Below, piece by piece: positions 14,901-21,420 of a stretch of DNA of 24,905 nucleotides. The notes under the pieces are model-generated. The model had not been told where the DNA came from. It searched no databases and was given only the letters and a program-made list of their open reading frames with translations. A program made the translations under genes and the position numbers. Position 1 is the first letter of the stretch. The number at the start of each line of letters is the position of its first letter. This stretch comes from an uncultured Adlercreutzia sp. (GTDB taxonomy: Bacteria > Actinomycetota > Coriobacteriia > Coriobacteriales > Eggerthellaceae), in assembly GCA_902478715.1 (NCBI GenBank), contig CABSMC010000034.1, positions 1 to 24,905 on the forward strand, given 5' to 3'.

Positions 14901-15613
14901 TAGGCGCGCTGCGAGCAGTCCACGACGGTGCGGTTGGTGGAGTCGTAGTTGGAATACTCGGACGCGGTACCCCACTGCACGTACACGATGGGGCCCTGCT
15001 CCACCTCCATCCAGGGCGAGCCCTTCTCGTCGGTGAGCACGCCGCCGAAGTGGCGCGGCCCCTTGCAGATCTCGTAGGCGGAATGGAAGTTGTGAGTCCC
15101 GAAGACGGACTTCAGGGTGCCGTAGGGCGGCTGCGCCCACACGCGCGAGGTACCGCCCATGGAGAAGATCGACTTTCCGCCGTACTTGTCGATGAGCTCG
15201 TTGTACTTGGCGCCGATCTCGTCCATGGCCTCGGCGAAGTTGACGCGCACCCAGCCGGGATCGTCCTCGCCCTTGGGGTTGGTGCGCTTCATGGTGTAGC
15301 GCAAACGATCGGGGTGGTACAGCGCCAGCATGGACGCCTGGGACTTGGCGCAGCAGTGGCCGCGGCTGTGTGCGTTGGACTCGTCACCTTCTACCTTGAT
15401 GACCTTGTTGTCCTGCACGGTGACCCACACACCGCATTCGCATTTGCCGCACGCGCGGCAGCAGGAACGGATGCGCTTGACCTCGCCAGCTGATTCGTCG
15501 ACGCCCTCGGCCAAAGCCGCAGACGGTGCTGCGGCAAAGCTCAGCGTGCTCGCAGCGCCCGTGACGGCGGCCGCCTTCAGGAAGCTGCGACGAGTCAGTG
15601 AAAGTTTAGCCAT
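11969..15613 (-). CDS. Large Tat-exported molybdopterin oxidoreductase, catalytic subunit
   Basis: The protein has 1214 residues, clearly longer than DmsA (about 800). The start at 15613 follows GAGGAGGACCC and begins directly with a twin-arginine signal (LTRRSFLK) ending near AALA; an open frame up to 15817 lacks support. Cys51-Cys60 (CCRACGKCEC) and CCAK (87-90) form the N-terminal [4Fe-4S] site. The C-terminal cofactor domain has SGARQPVYFHSEHRQLPW and DAARLGIEQGD. Cys183 in EICKGPRH is a candidate molybdenum ligand. The domain style resembles the polysulfide/thiosulfate reductase, transhydroxylase and catechol dehydroxylase branch more than true DMSO reductase; this is from memory. In Eggerthellaceae large enzymes of this kind remove hydroxyl groups from catechols, so a phenolic or other organic acceptor is plausible but unproven. 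It leads the operon with its DmsB- and DmsC-like partners. Confidence 0.93.
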   Translation of the reverse strand: MAKLSLTRRSFLKAAAVTGAASTLSFAAAPSAALAEGVDESAGEVKRIRSCCRACGKCECGVWVTVQDNKVIKVEGDESNAHSRGHCCAKSQASMLALYHPDRLRYTMKRTNPKGEDDPGWVRVNFAEAMDEIGAKYNELIDKYGGKSIFSMGGTSRVWAQPPYGTLKSVFGTHNFHSAYEICKGPRHFGGVLTDEKGSPWMEVEQGPIVYVQWGTASEYSNYDSTNRTVVDCSQRAYKHILVDPRMSPLGKEADLWLPIRVGTDLAMSLGWLKWIVDNDAYDKNFVKRWSNGPFLYNPEADGKTYKGYFLEMNGGIHMTSRLLTEADLDREWVSQFWEPAPEQYSYRRFICWDAANEKPTYWDAEECQWEGEKHKIPTTGTWIEHPYKPIIADAWLPDPSKFADPADLAYDAYWTGEGNEKGAKSNPKGLPKDPELWPDGVQVKLANGKMIEAKSVWQEWEHNLEEYTLDRVSEITEVPADKIEEAVRTYTTRLNPLHGNGGIHYQLAPDQTGHAVQNTRALQLIACLTGNSDEPAGNRGSSKAQVDGCCGRANMIVTDHEPVDWGIREGIGTMELGNTPRDLTVEDQIPLIQNFVKYLQDENSPLMERYGNHIPTDEEARIIAMRKGGDYKGSRSFPGLKTPFENNADQISAERFPLLRFWNSWTDASSIWDAIREIDSPYKLYGGICMSGDFMNQSNLLEAWDALTQLDFWVDINLWSCPNNGTADYVFPCTHWLETNTGRVSQGAGGIFGAGQRCVEPIGDVVFDPTFVVCLHKSMGVPFNDRDPEYDEWLNLDYHDFIQAGGSVGYEEQEYRVLKDATDWWKTEEYPDGPDFPQYAAKFQEEGWFDCRKWHPERWGTYRRWEMGYRRQQAGYNLYAAVDEKCAFGTPTGKVEIWSTICESYIGDTVTESYVLETPGTAAKVGEKTPYFAQVCSPDRDAYAGDIPDIDKFPHWFEPKNSRVQAPEWYDANLVDGASYNSDNYLNKPYHGIAGVGNGQATDNGDVDNLEAYKQAVKENPEATFICTSGARQPVYFHSEHRQLPWCRELWPSPRFEMNPNDAARLGIEQGDWIWVRTPWGAIREVADLYYGIKEGTTNANHAWWYPEMDHAAHGFELVGINCTMDKYAQCWICGASQLRGNPMVVYKATEENSPFGNPVPCDPWGNEAITNANDPRLKEWLANDPRLDDSKVELTYASADAKGLQTISLIKE

Positions 15614-15646
15614 GGGTCCTCCTCTCTCTTTCGTTCGATGCTTTCC

Positions 15647-15743
15647 AACAAAACACCGGCAGCCCTCGGCGGCGTCGGCGGCCTTCGCGAGTGGAGGGGG
15701 TGAAGGTTCGCCCCCGCTGTCGAGCGGCCACCGATGTTTTGTT
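15647..15743. repeat. Inverted repeat upstream of the molybdoenzyme gene
   Basis: AACAAAACACCGG (15647-15659) and CCGATGTTTTGTT (15731-15743) match as a 13-base inverted repeat with one mismatch. The A-rich arms stand out in GC-rich DNA. They lie 34 to 130 bases ahead of the catalytic subunit start, so they could be paired regulator sites or a leader structure. Confidence 0.4.
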
Positions 15744-15815
15744 GCCCAACGGTTGAAAATGGTATGGGCCGCACGGGCCGCGCAATCATAAGAGCAGGCC
15801 GATTTAGCGGGCGGC

Positions 15816-15849
15816 AATCATCCCACGCGCTCATCTCGATGGGATGATT
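15816..15849. promoter_or_regulatory. Dyad operator candidate between divergent operons
   Basis: AATCATCCCA and TGGGATGATT form a perfect 10-base inverted repeat with a 14-base spacer. It lies in the 365-base gap between the molybdoenzyme operon (minus) and the 15979 operon (plus). TATACT at 15869-15874, with a weak TTTACC upstream, might be a plus-strand promoter overlapping it. No other gene is seen in the gap. Confidence 0.45.
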
Positions 15850-15978
15850 TACCTGTTCGGGGCCTCTCTATACTGGTTGGCGAAGAGGATAGGCGGCAGT
15901 TTCCTCCAAAGATTCCAGACGGGCAGAAGCCGGCTTGGGGGTCTTGGACGGAACCTGCCAAAAAGAAAGGAGAGACGG

Positions 15979-16932
15979 ATGAGCAAGCCCCATCCTTCCA
16001 TGGCCCTCACGCTTGATTTGGACGAGTCGATCGTCGATCACGAGCTGCGATTGGAGATCGATCGCTGCTACTCTTATCTGGGAACGCCCGTGGTGCGCAC
16101 CCATCCGGCGGCCGACGGCGAGCCGGTGAACACCCTCCACATGACGGTGCGCGTGGGAGCGCGCGAGTACCTGGATTCCTCCGTGGAAGGCGCCGACGCG
16201 CTGTGGAGCAACTACATTGAGCACTGGCTGCTGAACCAGGTGCACGCCGTGGACAACCAGATGAAGATCTTCAATCGCCGCCAGCGCGAGGAGGGCAAGC
16301 CCGAGCTTGTGTTCACGTGGCTGGAAATCGAGCTGCAGGGCGGTCGCCTCGTGGTGCGTATGCGCCTCGATTCCACCTGCGGCATCGACCCCGAGGAGAG
16401 CAAGTGGGTGAGCCGCGTGCGCGAGACCCTGAACGCCGGCGCGCTCGGCAAGGACGTCGTCGCCGTGACGCTGCCTTCCGCGGCCTCCTACGAGAAGCAG
16501 TACGCCGCCGGCATGGAAGCGCTTGAGGCCCGCAAAGAGGCCGAGGCCGCCGCAGCCCGCGCCGCCGAAGAGGCGGCCGCAGCCGAGGCCCGCGCCGCCG
16601 AGGAAGCCGCCGAGGAGTCGTTCATGGCCTCCCCCGCCCTGGTAGCCGAGGCCGCCGAAGCGGCGCTCGAGGCCGAGGAAGCGGCCGATATCGTCGTGCG
16701 CGCCCGTATCGCCCACGACCTGGAAGAAGTCGAGCGCGGCAAGCTTGACAAGACCGCCGAGGAGATCGTGGCCGAGCGTATCGCCGAGGAGACCCATCTG
16801 GGCGAGGACATTCAGAAGAAGTACGCCCTGCCCGACGCCGATTTCGCCCTTGCCTTCGATCAGTGGACGATCGTCTACGCCGATGGCTCCACGCGCGATT
16901 TCGACTCGACCAGCGGTATCTTGGCCGATTAG
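15979..16932 (+). CDS. Unrecognised Ala/Glu-rich coiled-coil protein
   Basis: The protein has 317 residues. The start at 15979 follows AAAGGAGAGACGG; the frame is open back to 15844 but that part looks non-coding. Residues 1-170 appear globular (mixed strands and helices, with WSNYIEHWLLNQVHAVDNQM and a following VFTWLEIELQGG strand). Residues about 175-260 are a run of Ala, Glu and Arg giving a long helix or coiled coil. The end is again globular (FALAFDQWTIVYADGSTRDF). No signal peptide or membrane helix is present. I do not recognise the family. The gene is translationally linked to the ATPase gene nine bases downstream, so the two products probably work together. Confidence 0.85.
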   Translation: MSKPHPSMALTLDLDESIVDHELRLEIDRCYSYLGTPVVRTHPAADGEPVNTLHMTVRVGAREYLDSSVEGADALWSNYIEHWLLNQVHAVDNQMKIFNRRQREEGKPELVFTWLEIELQGGRLVVRMRLDSTCGIDPEESKWVSRVRETLNAGALGKDVVAVTLPSAASYEKQYAAGMEALEARKEAEAAAARAAEEAAAAEARAAEEAAEESFMASPALVAEAAEAALEAEEAADIVVRARIAHDLEEVERGKLDKTAEEIVAERIAEETHLGEDIQKKYALPDADFALAFDQWTIVYADGSTRDFDSTSGILAD

Positions 16933-16941
16933 GAGGTACTC

Positions 16942-18894
16942 ATGACTGACATGATGGCAGAAATCGCCGCTTTCGACGGCCGCACGGCCAAAATCGTCGG
17001 CCCCGCGCGCTCCGGCAAAACCGAGGCGCTGCTGCGCCGGGCCGCTGCTGCCGTGGCCGCCGGATGCGCCCCCGAGGACATCCTCATCGAGACCTCCACG
17101 GCCGAGGCGGCCCGGGTGGCGCGTCGCCGCCTGGTGGACGCCCTGGCCGCCGTCGGGGTGCAGGATGTGGAGGACATCGCCAGCCGCATCACCGTGGCCT
17201 GCGCCCAGCAGGTGTGCCTCGTCGTGCTGGAAACGCCCGAGGCCCGCGCTACCACCGGCCGCACCCCCCGCGTGCTCGCGCCCTTCGAGTACAACTTCTT
17301 CCTTGAGGACATGAAGACCCTGGGAACCCCTGCTCGCCGTTTGCGCTCGGAGCTCGGCCACATCAAGAAGCAGTGGTGCGCGCTCGCCCCCGAGGACGAC
17401 TGGGCCGTGGGCGAGGAGAAGGACGTGCTGGAGCTGGCCCATCGCCTGCTCGGTGCCACGAACGCCATGCTGGAAGACGAGGTGGCCTACCTCTGCGGGC
17501 GTTACCTGCAAAGTGATGCGGGCGCTGGCACGCGACAGAGGTTCTCTCTCGTGCTCGCCGACGACTTCCAGAACCTTTCCGCAGCTCAGCAGACCTGCCT
17601 GTGCCTGCTCGCCCGCGACCAGCTCATCGTCGCCGGCAATCCGGACGAGACCGTGCGCGTCGCCACGAGCTTCCCGGCCCCCGAGGGCTTCGCCACGTTC
17701 GACACCCTGCGTCGGAACGTGACCGTGTTCGGCCTGGACACCGCCTTCGGCAATCCCAACGTCACCGCGTTCTGCGACGCCGTTGTCCGCGCGGGCAACG
17801 AGGAGTCGCTTGCGGCCGTCCATCGCGAGGGGATCATTCGTGACATCGCCACCGTGAAGTGGAACGCGCCGGACGAGGAATTCAACGGGCTGACGCGCTA
17901 CCTGTTCGCCGTGAACGCCGAAGACCCCGAGGCGCCCCAATCCGACCTCTGCGTCGTCGCCCCCAACAAGCAGTGGGCGCACGCCTTCGAGCAGATGCTC
18001 GTCCGCCGCGGCTTTGCGGTGTCGTCGCTGGGCTTCGAGCGCCTGGCCGGCGATCCGCGCGATATGAACCGCGCCCGGGCGCTCGTGGCCTACACATCGC
18101 TGAACCTGCTGGCCGATCCGGACGACCTGTTCGCCTGGCGCGCGTGGGTGGGCTTCGGCAACTACCTCACCTATTCCGATGGCTGGCACTTCCTGATGGA
18201 TTGGTGCGACGAGCACGACGCCGGCATTCTGGACGCTCTGGAAGCGGCCGCTGCCGCCCGCACCGCCGGCGAGGCGGAGCTCTTCCCCCGGGCCGAGCGT
18301 CTGGCCGAGCGCTACGAGGCCGGCCGCGCGATGATTGCCGCGCATGCGGGACGCCGCGGGCACAACCTGCTGGCGGCCCTCGGCGCCGACAAGCTGCGCG
18401 ATTTCGCGGCGCTTTCCGCGGCACTGGCCGGCGACGAGGACGCGCCGACCTTGTATGCCATGATCCGCGAGACCCAGTTCTTCCCCACCCACGAGGCCAA
18501 CGTCCGCGCCGTGCGCGTCAGCTCCTACGAGCAGCTGTGCGGCTGCGGCTACCGCGCCCTGTACGTCACCGGCTGCGTCGACGGCTTCATGCCCGCCCGC
18601 GACGCCTTCGAGGTGGTCTCTACCGACGCCGATCGCGCCCGTGTGCGCGAGCGCGATCGCCGAGCGTTCGCCGCCGGAGTCGCCAAAGCCGAGGACACCC
18701 TGATGTTCTCCACCTTCAGCCGAGCGCCTCTGGAGCTAGCCGAACGCACGAAAATGCAGGTGGCCCGCGTGCGCATGGAATACGGCGAGCGCATCGCCGC
18801 GCTGCGCCCCACCTGCTTCCTAGAAGAGGCCGGCGCCGCCGCCGCCATCACCTTAGGCGGCCAGGCCCTCCTCGCCGACGCAGGGATCGACTAA
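16942..18894 (+). CDS. UvrD-like superfamily I ATPase with degenerate helicase motifs
   Basis: The protein has 650 residues, and its ribosome site GGAGGT overlaps the previous stop codon. Motif I is GPARSGKT (20-27). Motif II is LADDFQN (204-210), matching the DEFQD style of UvrD/PcrA with Asp for Glu. Motif III reads AGNPDET (231-237) instead of GDxxQ. Later segments align with motif IV to VI regions: LRRNVTVFGLD, SSYEQLCGCGYRALYVTGC with DGFMPARD, and FSTFSRAPLE with a possible arginine finger. ATP binding is likely; true helicase activity is doubtful because the motif III Gln is missing. No nuclease domain is visible. A role in DNA repair, recombination or defence is possible. Its coiled-coil partner is encoded directly upstream. 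Confidence 0.82.
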   Translation: MTDMMAEIAAFDGRTAKIVGPARSGKTEALLRRAAAAVAAGCAPEDILIETSTAEAARVARRRLVDALAAVGVQDVEDIASRITVACAQQVCLVVLETPEARATTGRTPRVLAPFEYNFFLEDMKTLGTPARRLRSELGHIKKQWCALAPEDDWAVGEEKDVLELAHRLLGATNAMLEDEVAYLCGRYLQSDAGAGTRQRFSLVLADDFQNLSAAQQTCLCLLARDQLIVAGNPDETVRVATSFPAPEGFATFDTLRRNVTVFGLDTAFGNPNVTAFCDAVVRAGNEESLAAVHREGIIRDIATVKWNAPDEEFNGLTRYLFAVNAEDPEAPQSDLCVVAPNKQWAHAFEQMLVRRGFAVSSLGFERLAGDPRDMNRARALVAYTSLNLLADPDDLFAWRAWVGFGNYLTYSDGWHFLMDWCDEHDAGILDALEAAAAARTAGEAELFPRAERLAERYEAGRAMIAAHAGRRGHNLLAALGADKLRDFAALSAALAGDEDAPTLYAMIRETQFFPTHEANVRAVRVSSYEQLCGCGYRALYVTGCVDGFMPARDAFEVVSTDADRARVRERDRRAFAAGVAKAEDTLMFSTFSRAPLELAERTKMQVARVRMEYGERIAALRPTCFLEEAGAAAAITLGGQALLADAGID

Positions 18895-18915
18895 GAAGGC
18901 ATATCCGCAAGATCG

Positions 18916-18962
18916 CCTCTAAACCGAGAGAACTCCACACTGGAGCTTTCTCGGTTTAGAGG
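18916..18962. terminator. Bidirectional terminator between convergent genes
   Basis: Arms 18916-18937 and 18941-18962 pair over 22 bases with two mismatches (CCTCTAAACCGAGA against TCTCGGTTTAGAGG, then CTCCA against TGGAG) around a CAC loop. The stop codon of the minus-strand nuclease gene lies inside the right arm. It separates the convergent ATPase and nuclease genes. Confidence 0.75.
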
Positions 18963-20068
18963 AAGTCAGCTGAATTCGTCTTCTCGCCGTTTGCCTGCTG
19001 TAGCCTAAAGATGGTCTTCTGGTTTTCTATCTCTGCCCTCAATTCATTCTCATCAGGCAAATAAAGCTTATACTTTGCGGCAAAGAGCTGCTCGTTTCCA
19101 TTCAGCACAGAATACCTCGCGATGGTCTCACTCGTCTCGGAACACAAGACTATGCCTAAAGTCGGGTTGTCGCCTTCGCTTCGCTTTAGGTCATCATACA
19201 TGCGCACGTACATATCCATTTGGCCTACATCTTGATGGGTGATTTTCGATGTCTTAAGGTCAATGAGCACGAAGCACTTCAAAATATAGTTGTAGAAAAC
19301 GAGATCGATATAGAAATCATCCAAATCGGTTTTGACATGCTGCTGTCTCGCCACAAATGCATAGCCTTTGCCCATCTCCATCAAAAACTGCTGAAGATTG
19401 GCAAGGATCGCTTGCTCTAAATCGTTTTCGACAAAGGATTTATCCTGGGGAACACCGAGAAATTCAGCTATGACAGGATTCTTCACGAACTCAAGACGAT
19501 TCAGCTCGTATTTCTCGGCTTTTTCCTGCATCTCATTTACCACAGGCTCTTGCTCCGGAGACATCAGCAGACGCTCGTAATACAGGGTGCTTACATTGCG
19601 ATCGAGCGTGCGCACGCTCCAGCCCTGCTCAAGCGCTTCTTTCTCATACCACGTCCGCGCTTTGGCGTTCTCGAGCCTCAGGAGCACAAGGTAGTGAGAC
19701 CATGAAAGTACTTGGGAGGATTTTGACAACAGCGTTGTCAAAAAGTCAGGATAGGCTTCGTAAAATCGAACAAACCTATAGAGCGTTCGCTGCTCGAACC
19801 CCTTCCCATAAATGGATGTCAATTCCTTGGAGAGCTTCTTGATCACACCAGCACCGTATTCAGCACGCGCTTCTCCCCGCATCTCCTCTTCAAGGATCCG
19901 CTTCCCAAGAAGCCAATTGCGCTGAAGCAAAGCTACGTTGACAGATTTTTGGGCTAAACTATGTGCTTCGTCTATGATTTTCCGTACATCAGCAATAAGA
20001 ACTCCAGCATCTTGGGCAAGAGCCTCATCTGACGTCAGGATGGCTGACTCGCTTTCTTTATTGCTCAT
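18956..20068 (-). CDS. PD-(D/E)xK nuclease family protein (DUF1016/YhcG type)
   Basis: The protein has 370 residues, with a start after TTGAGGTTTGA. The N-terminal DUF1016 part shows AEYGAGVIKKLSKELTSIYG, RTLYRFVRFYEAYP, LSWSHYLVLLRL and ARTWYEKEALEQGW, all hallmarks of this family. The C-terminal part is the PD-(D/E)xK nuclease core: DDFYIDLVFYN, then CFVLIDLKT with the DxK pair, and HQDVGQMDMYVRMYDD. The family is common on mobile DNA and in defence islands; its exact substrate is not firmly established. Its GC content is lower than that of the flanking genes, suggesting transfer. The remnant of a second member lies just upstream. The gene looks intact and has its own promoter. Confidence 0.93.
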   Translation of the reverse strand: MSNKESESAILTSDEALAQDAGVLIADVRKIIDEAHSLAQKSVNVALLQRNWLLGKRILEEEMRGEARAEYGAGVIKKLSKELTSIYGKGFEQRTLYRFVRFYEAYPDFLTTLLSKSSQVLSWSHYLVLLRLENAKARTWYEKEALEQGWSVRTLDRNVSTLYYERLLMSPEQEPVVNEMQEKAEKYELNRLEFVKNPVIAEFLGVPQDKSFVENDLEQAILANLQQFLMEMGKGYAFVARQQHVKTDLDDFYIDLVFYNYILKCFVLIDLKTSKITHQDVGQMDMYVRMYDDLKRSEGDNPTLGIVLCSETSETIARYSVLNGNEQLFAAKYKLYLPDENELRAEIENQKTIFRLQQANGEKTNSADFL

Positions 20069-20130
20069 TCAAACCTCAATTTCCAGGGCATTAAGGGGTC
20101 GGCGATATTTTAGAATCTGTTTTTCGTATA

Positions 20131-20151
20131 ATTATAGAACAGAATTTGTTC
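20131..20151 (-). promoter_or_regulatory. Promoter of the nuclease gene with overlapping dyad
   Basis: On the minus strand TATAAT (20131-20136) is a perfect -10 box about 60 bases ahead of the start codon. Directly upstream is the inverted repeat GAACA-gaatt-TGTTC (20137-20151), in the spacer to a poor -35 region. The dyad resembles a repressor site; its half-site spacing does not fit the usual LexA box. Confidence 0.5.
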
Positions 20152-20201
20152 ACGAATGCGGCTCCCCACCGCTACAACATCCAGGGAAAACGAGAGGGGC
20201 T

Positions 20202-20380
20202 TTGCACTAAGAAATGGTTTGCACACCAATCTCCCGCATCCTTGTCGAAAACCCTCAGCATAGTCGCACAATGCAACCGCGCTAGAAGACCATCAGATTG
20301 TCCAGACGCCGTCTGGACAATCTCGGGAACATCTCGTAAAACTGCCTGAATTGGAATAGGTTCGTGGCGCAATTTCCCAA
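20202..20380 (-). pseudogene. Frameshifted remnant of a second DUF1016/YhcG-type gene
   Basis: On the minus strand one frame reads NLFQFRQFYEMFP (ending near 20324) and the next frame continues PEIVQTASGQSDGLLA, then LRVFDKDAGDW (20327 to about 20209). Joined, they line up with the intact neighbour: TLYRFVRFYEAYP, a short linker, LSWSHYLVLLRL, then ARTWYEKEA. The join needs one more C in the run TTCCCGAG, so a one-base loss broke the gene. Upstream, similarity fades within about 50 residues; downstream the nuclease core is gone. This is a decayed fragment with no intact product. Confidence 0.65.
20295..20323. repeat. 29-base perfect palindrome
   Basis: AGATTGTCCAGACG and CGTCTGGACAATCT pair perfectly around a single C. 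It lies inside the decayed DUF1016-type fragment, immediately beside the frameshift. It could act as a terminator-like hairpin or be a scar of templated mutation. Confidence 0.6.
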
Positions 20381-20582
20381 GCAGGCGAACTTTTTGTGGC
20401 GGGATTTCCCGATCTCCACCTTCCCTTCGTAAGCAATAACGCGAAGCGAAATGGCAACGAGGCTTTGAGCTGCGAATTCTTCAAACGTCCTTCGGAAACC
20501 CCGTCGTGAAACCCATCTAAAAGTGGAAATTGGGAAATCGCGCTCCATTTTGAAAAGCCTTCTCGTATTGAAAATGGGTCGA

Positions 20583-20608
20583 CCCCGCCGAGGAGGGAGG
20601 AGGCGGGG
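20583..20608 (-). terminator. Hairpin after the TorD-like gene
   Basis: CCCCGCC and GGCGGGG form a seven-base stem about 100 bases past the TorD-like stop; on the minus strand CCCATTTTC follows. Between 20381 and 20582 no gene or clear signal is seen; that DNA is AT-richer and may be further debris of the nuclease remnant. Confidence 0.4.
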
Positions 20609-20705
20609 CCGAAAAAGGAGGGGAAAGAAGGAAGGGGTTGGTAAAGTTGGCACCGAAGCACTTAGGCAGATCTCGCGATCGTCAAGCGCGGCGGCCGGAA
20701 AGTCG

Positions 20706-21416
20706 CTAGACTTCCACCGAATCCAGCAGCTCGCGCAGGACGGCTTCGTCCTCCTGCAGGGAGCCGAGCGTCAGCTGCCCCAGGCCCTGGTAGAACAAGG
20801 TGCGAGCGTGCATGCGCATATCGGCGACCAGCATGGGAACCCAGTTCAGCAGGTGATTCTCAAGGAAGTCGTAGGACGTGCGCAGGTAGGCGATCGCCTC
20901 GTCCTCGGCGTTGTCGGACAGCGCCTCAGCGGCGCGAAGGGCCATGCGCTGCATGAACTCCAGCTCCAGCGCGACGTGATCCTCGGCCTCGTTCCAGTTG
21001 CCGCGTTTCAGCTCGTTCTCGCGCAGCGTGGCGAGCACCTCGGCGCGGGCCTCCTGCATGAGCAGACGGCGCTCGGAGGTGTACACCGACTCGTACGGAT
21101 AGGCGGCGGAATACCCATTCACGCCATGGCCGATGAACGTGCTCACGTAATCGATGGCGAGCTCGGTCACCGAGTCGTCCCAGGCGCGCTTCAGGTAGTC
21201 GTACAGCTGATGGTAGCCCTCGTCGGCGGCCGCATTGCCCGTGGCCTGGGGAAAGCGCATCTTCTGCAGCTCGCGCAGGGTCGCAAGATCAATCTCCTCG
21301 CGAAACAGGCGCGCCAGCATGCCGTAGGATCGGGCGCGGGCGTTCATCAGTTCGACGAGGTTCACGTCCTCGGAAGCGGCAGCTCCCTCGACGACGGCTT
21401 CTTCCATGACGACCAT
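20706..21416 (-). CDS. TorD/DmsD-family molybdoenzyme chaperone
   Basis: The protein has 236 residues, is mainly helical and has no signal peptide, so it is cytoplasmic. The family signature is visible in YPYESVYTSERRLLMQEAR and in NEAEDHVALELEFMQRM (the ExxDH...EL pattern). Such chaperones bind the Tat signal of one molybdopterin enzyme, help cofactor insertion and hold back export until folding is done. The large catalytic subunit encoded at 11969-15613 is the obvious client, although five kilobases and several genes lie between. The start at 21416 follows AAGGAGG, which lies in the end of the upstream gene; only four bases separate the two, so they are cotranscribed and probably translationally coupled. 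Confidence 0.9.
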   Translation of the reverse strand: MVVMEEAVVEGAAASEDVNLVELMNARARSYGMLARLFREEIDLATLRELQKMRFPQATGNAAADEGYHQLYDYLKRAWDDSVTELAIDYVSTFIGHGVNGYSAAYPYESVYTSERRLLMQEARAEVLATLRENELKRGNWNEAEDHVALELEFMQRMALRAAEALSDNAEDEAIAYLRTSYDFLENHLLNWVPMLVADMRMHARTLFYQGLGQLTLGSLQEDEAVLRELLDSVEV

Positions 21417-21420
21417 AGCG

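Noticed and set aside
12269..15493. Long plus-strand open frames (12269-13864 and 13931-15493)
   Set aside because: They lie entirely opposite the molybdoenzyme gene, are rich in Val, Gly, His and Leu without motifs, and come from codon bias of the real gene.
15868..18492. Long minus-strand open frame of 874 codons
   Set aside because: It is the mirror of the coiled-coil and ATPase genes in GC-rich DNA. It has no ribosome site, has a Gly/His/Ala-biased composition, and the plus-strand genes have strong motifs and ribosome sites.
20137..20151. LexA-type SOS box upstream of the nuclease gene
   Set aside because: GAACA and TGTTC are present, but the half-site spacing is larger than in the usual GAAC-N4-GTTC box, so only a generic dyad is reported.
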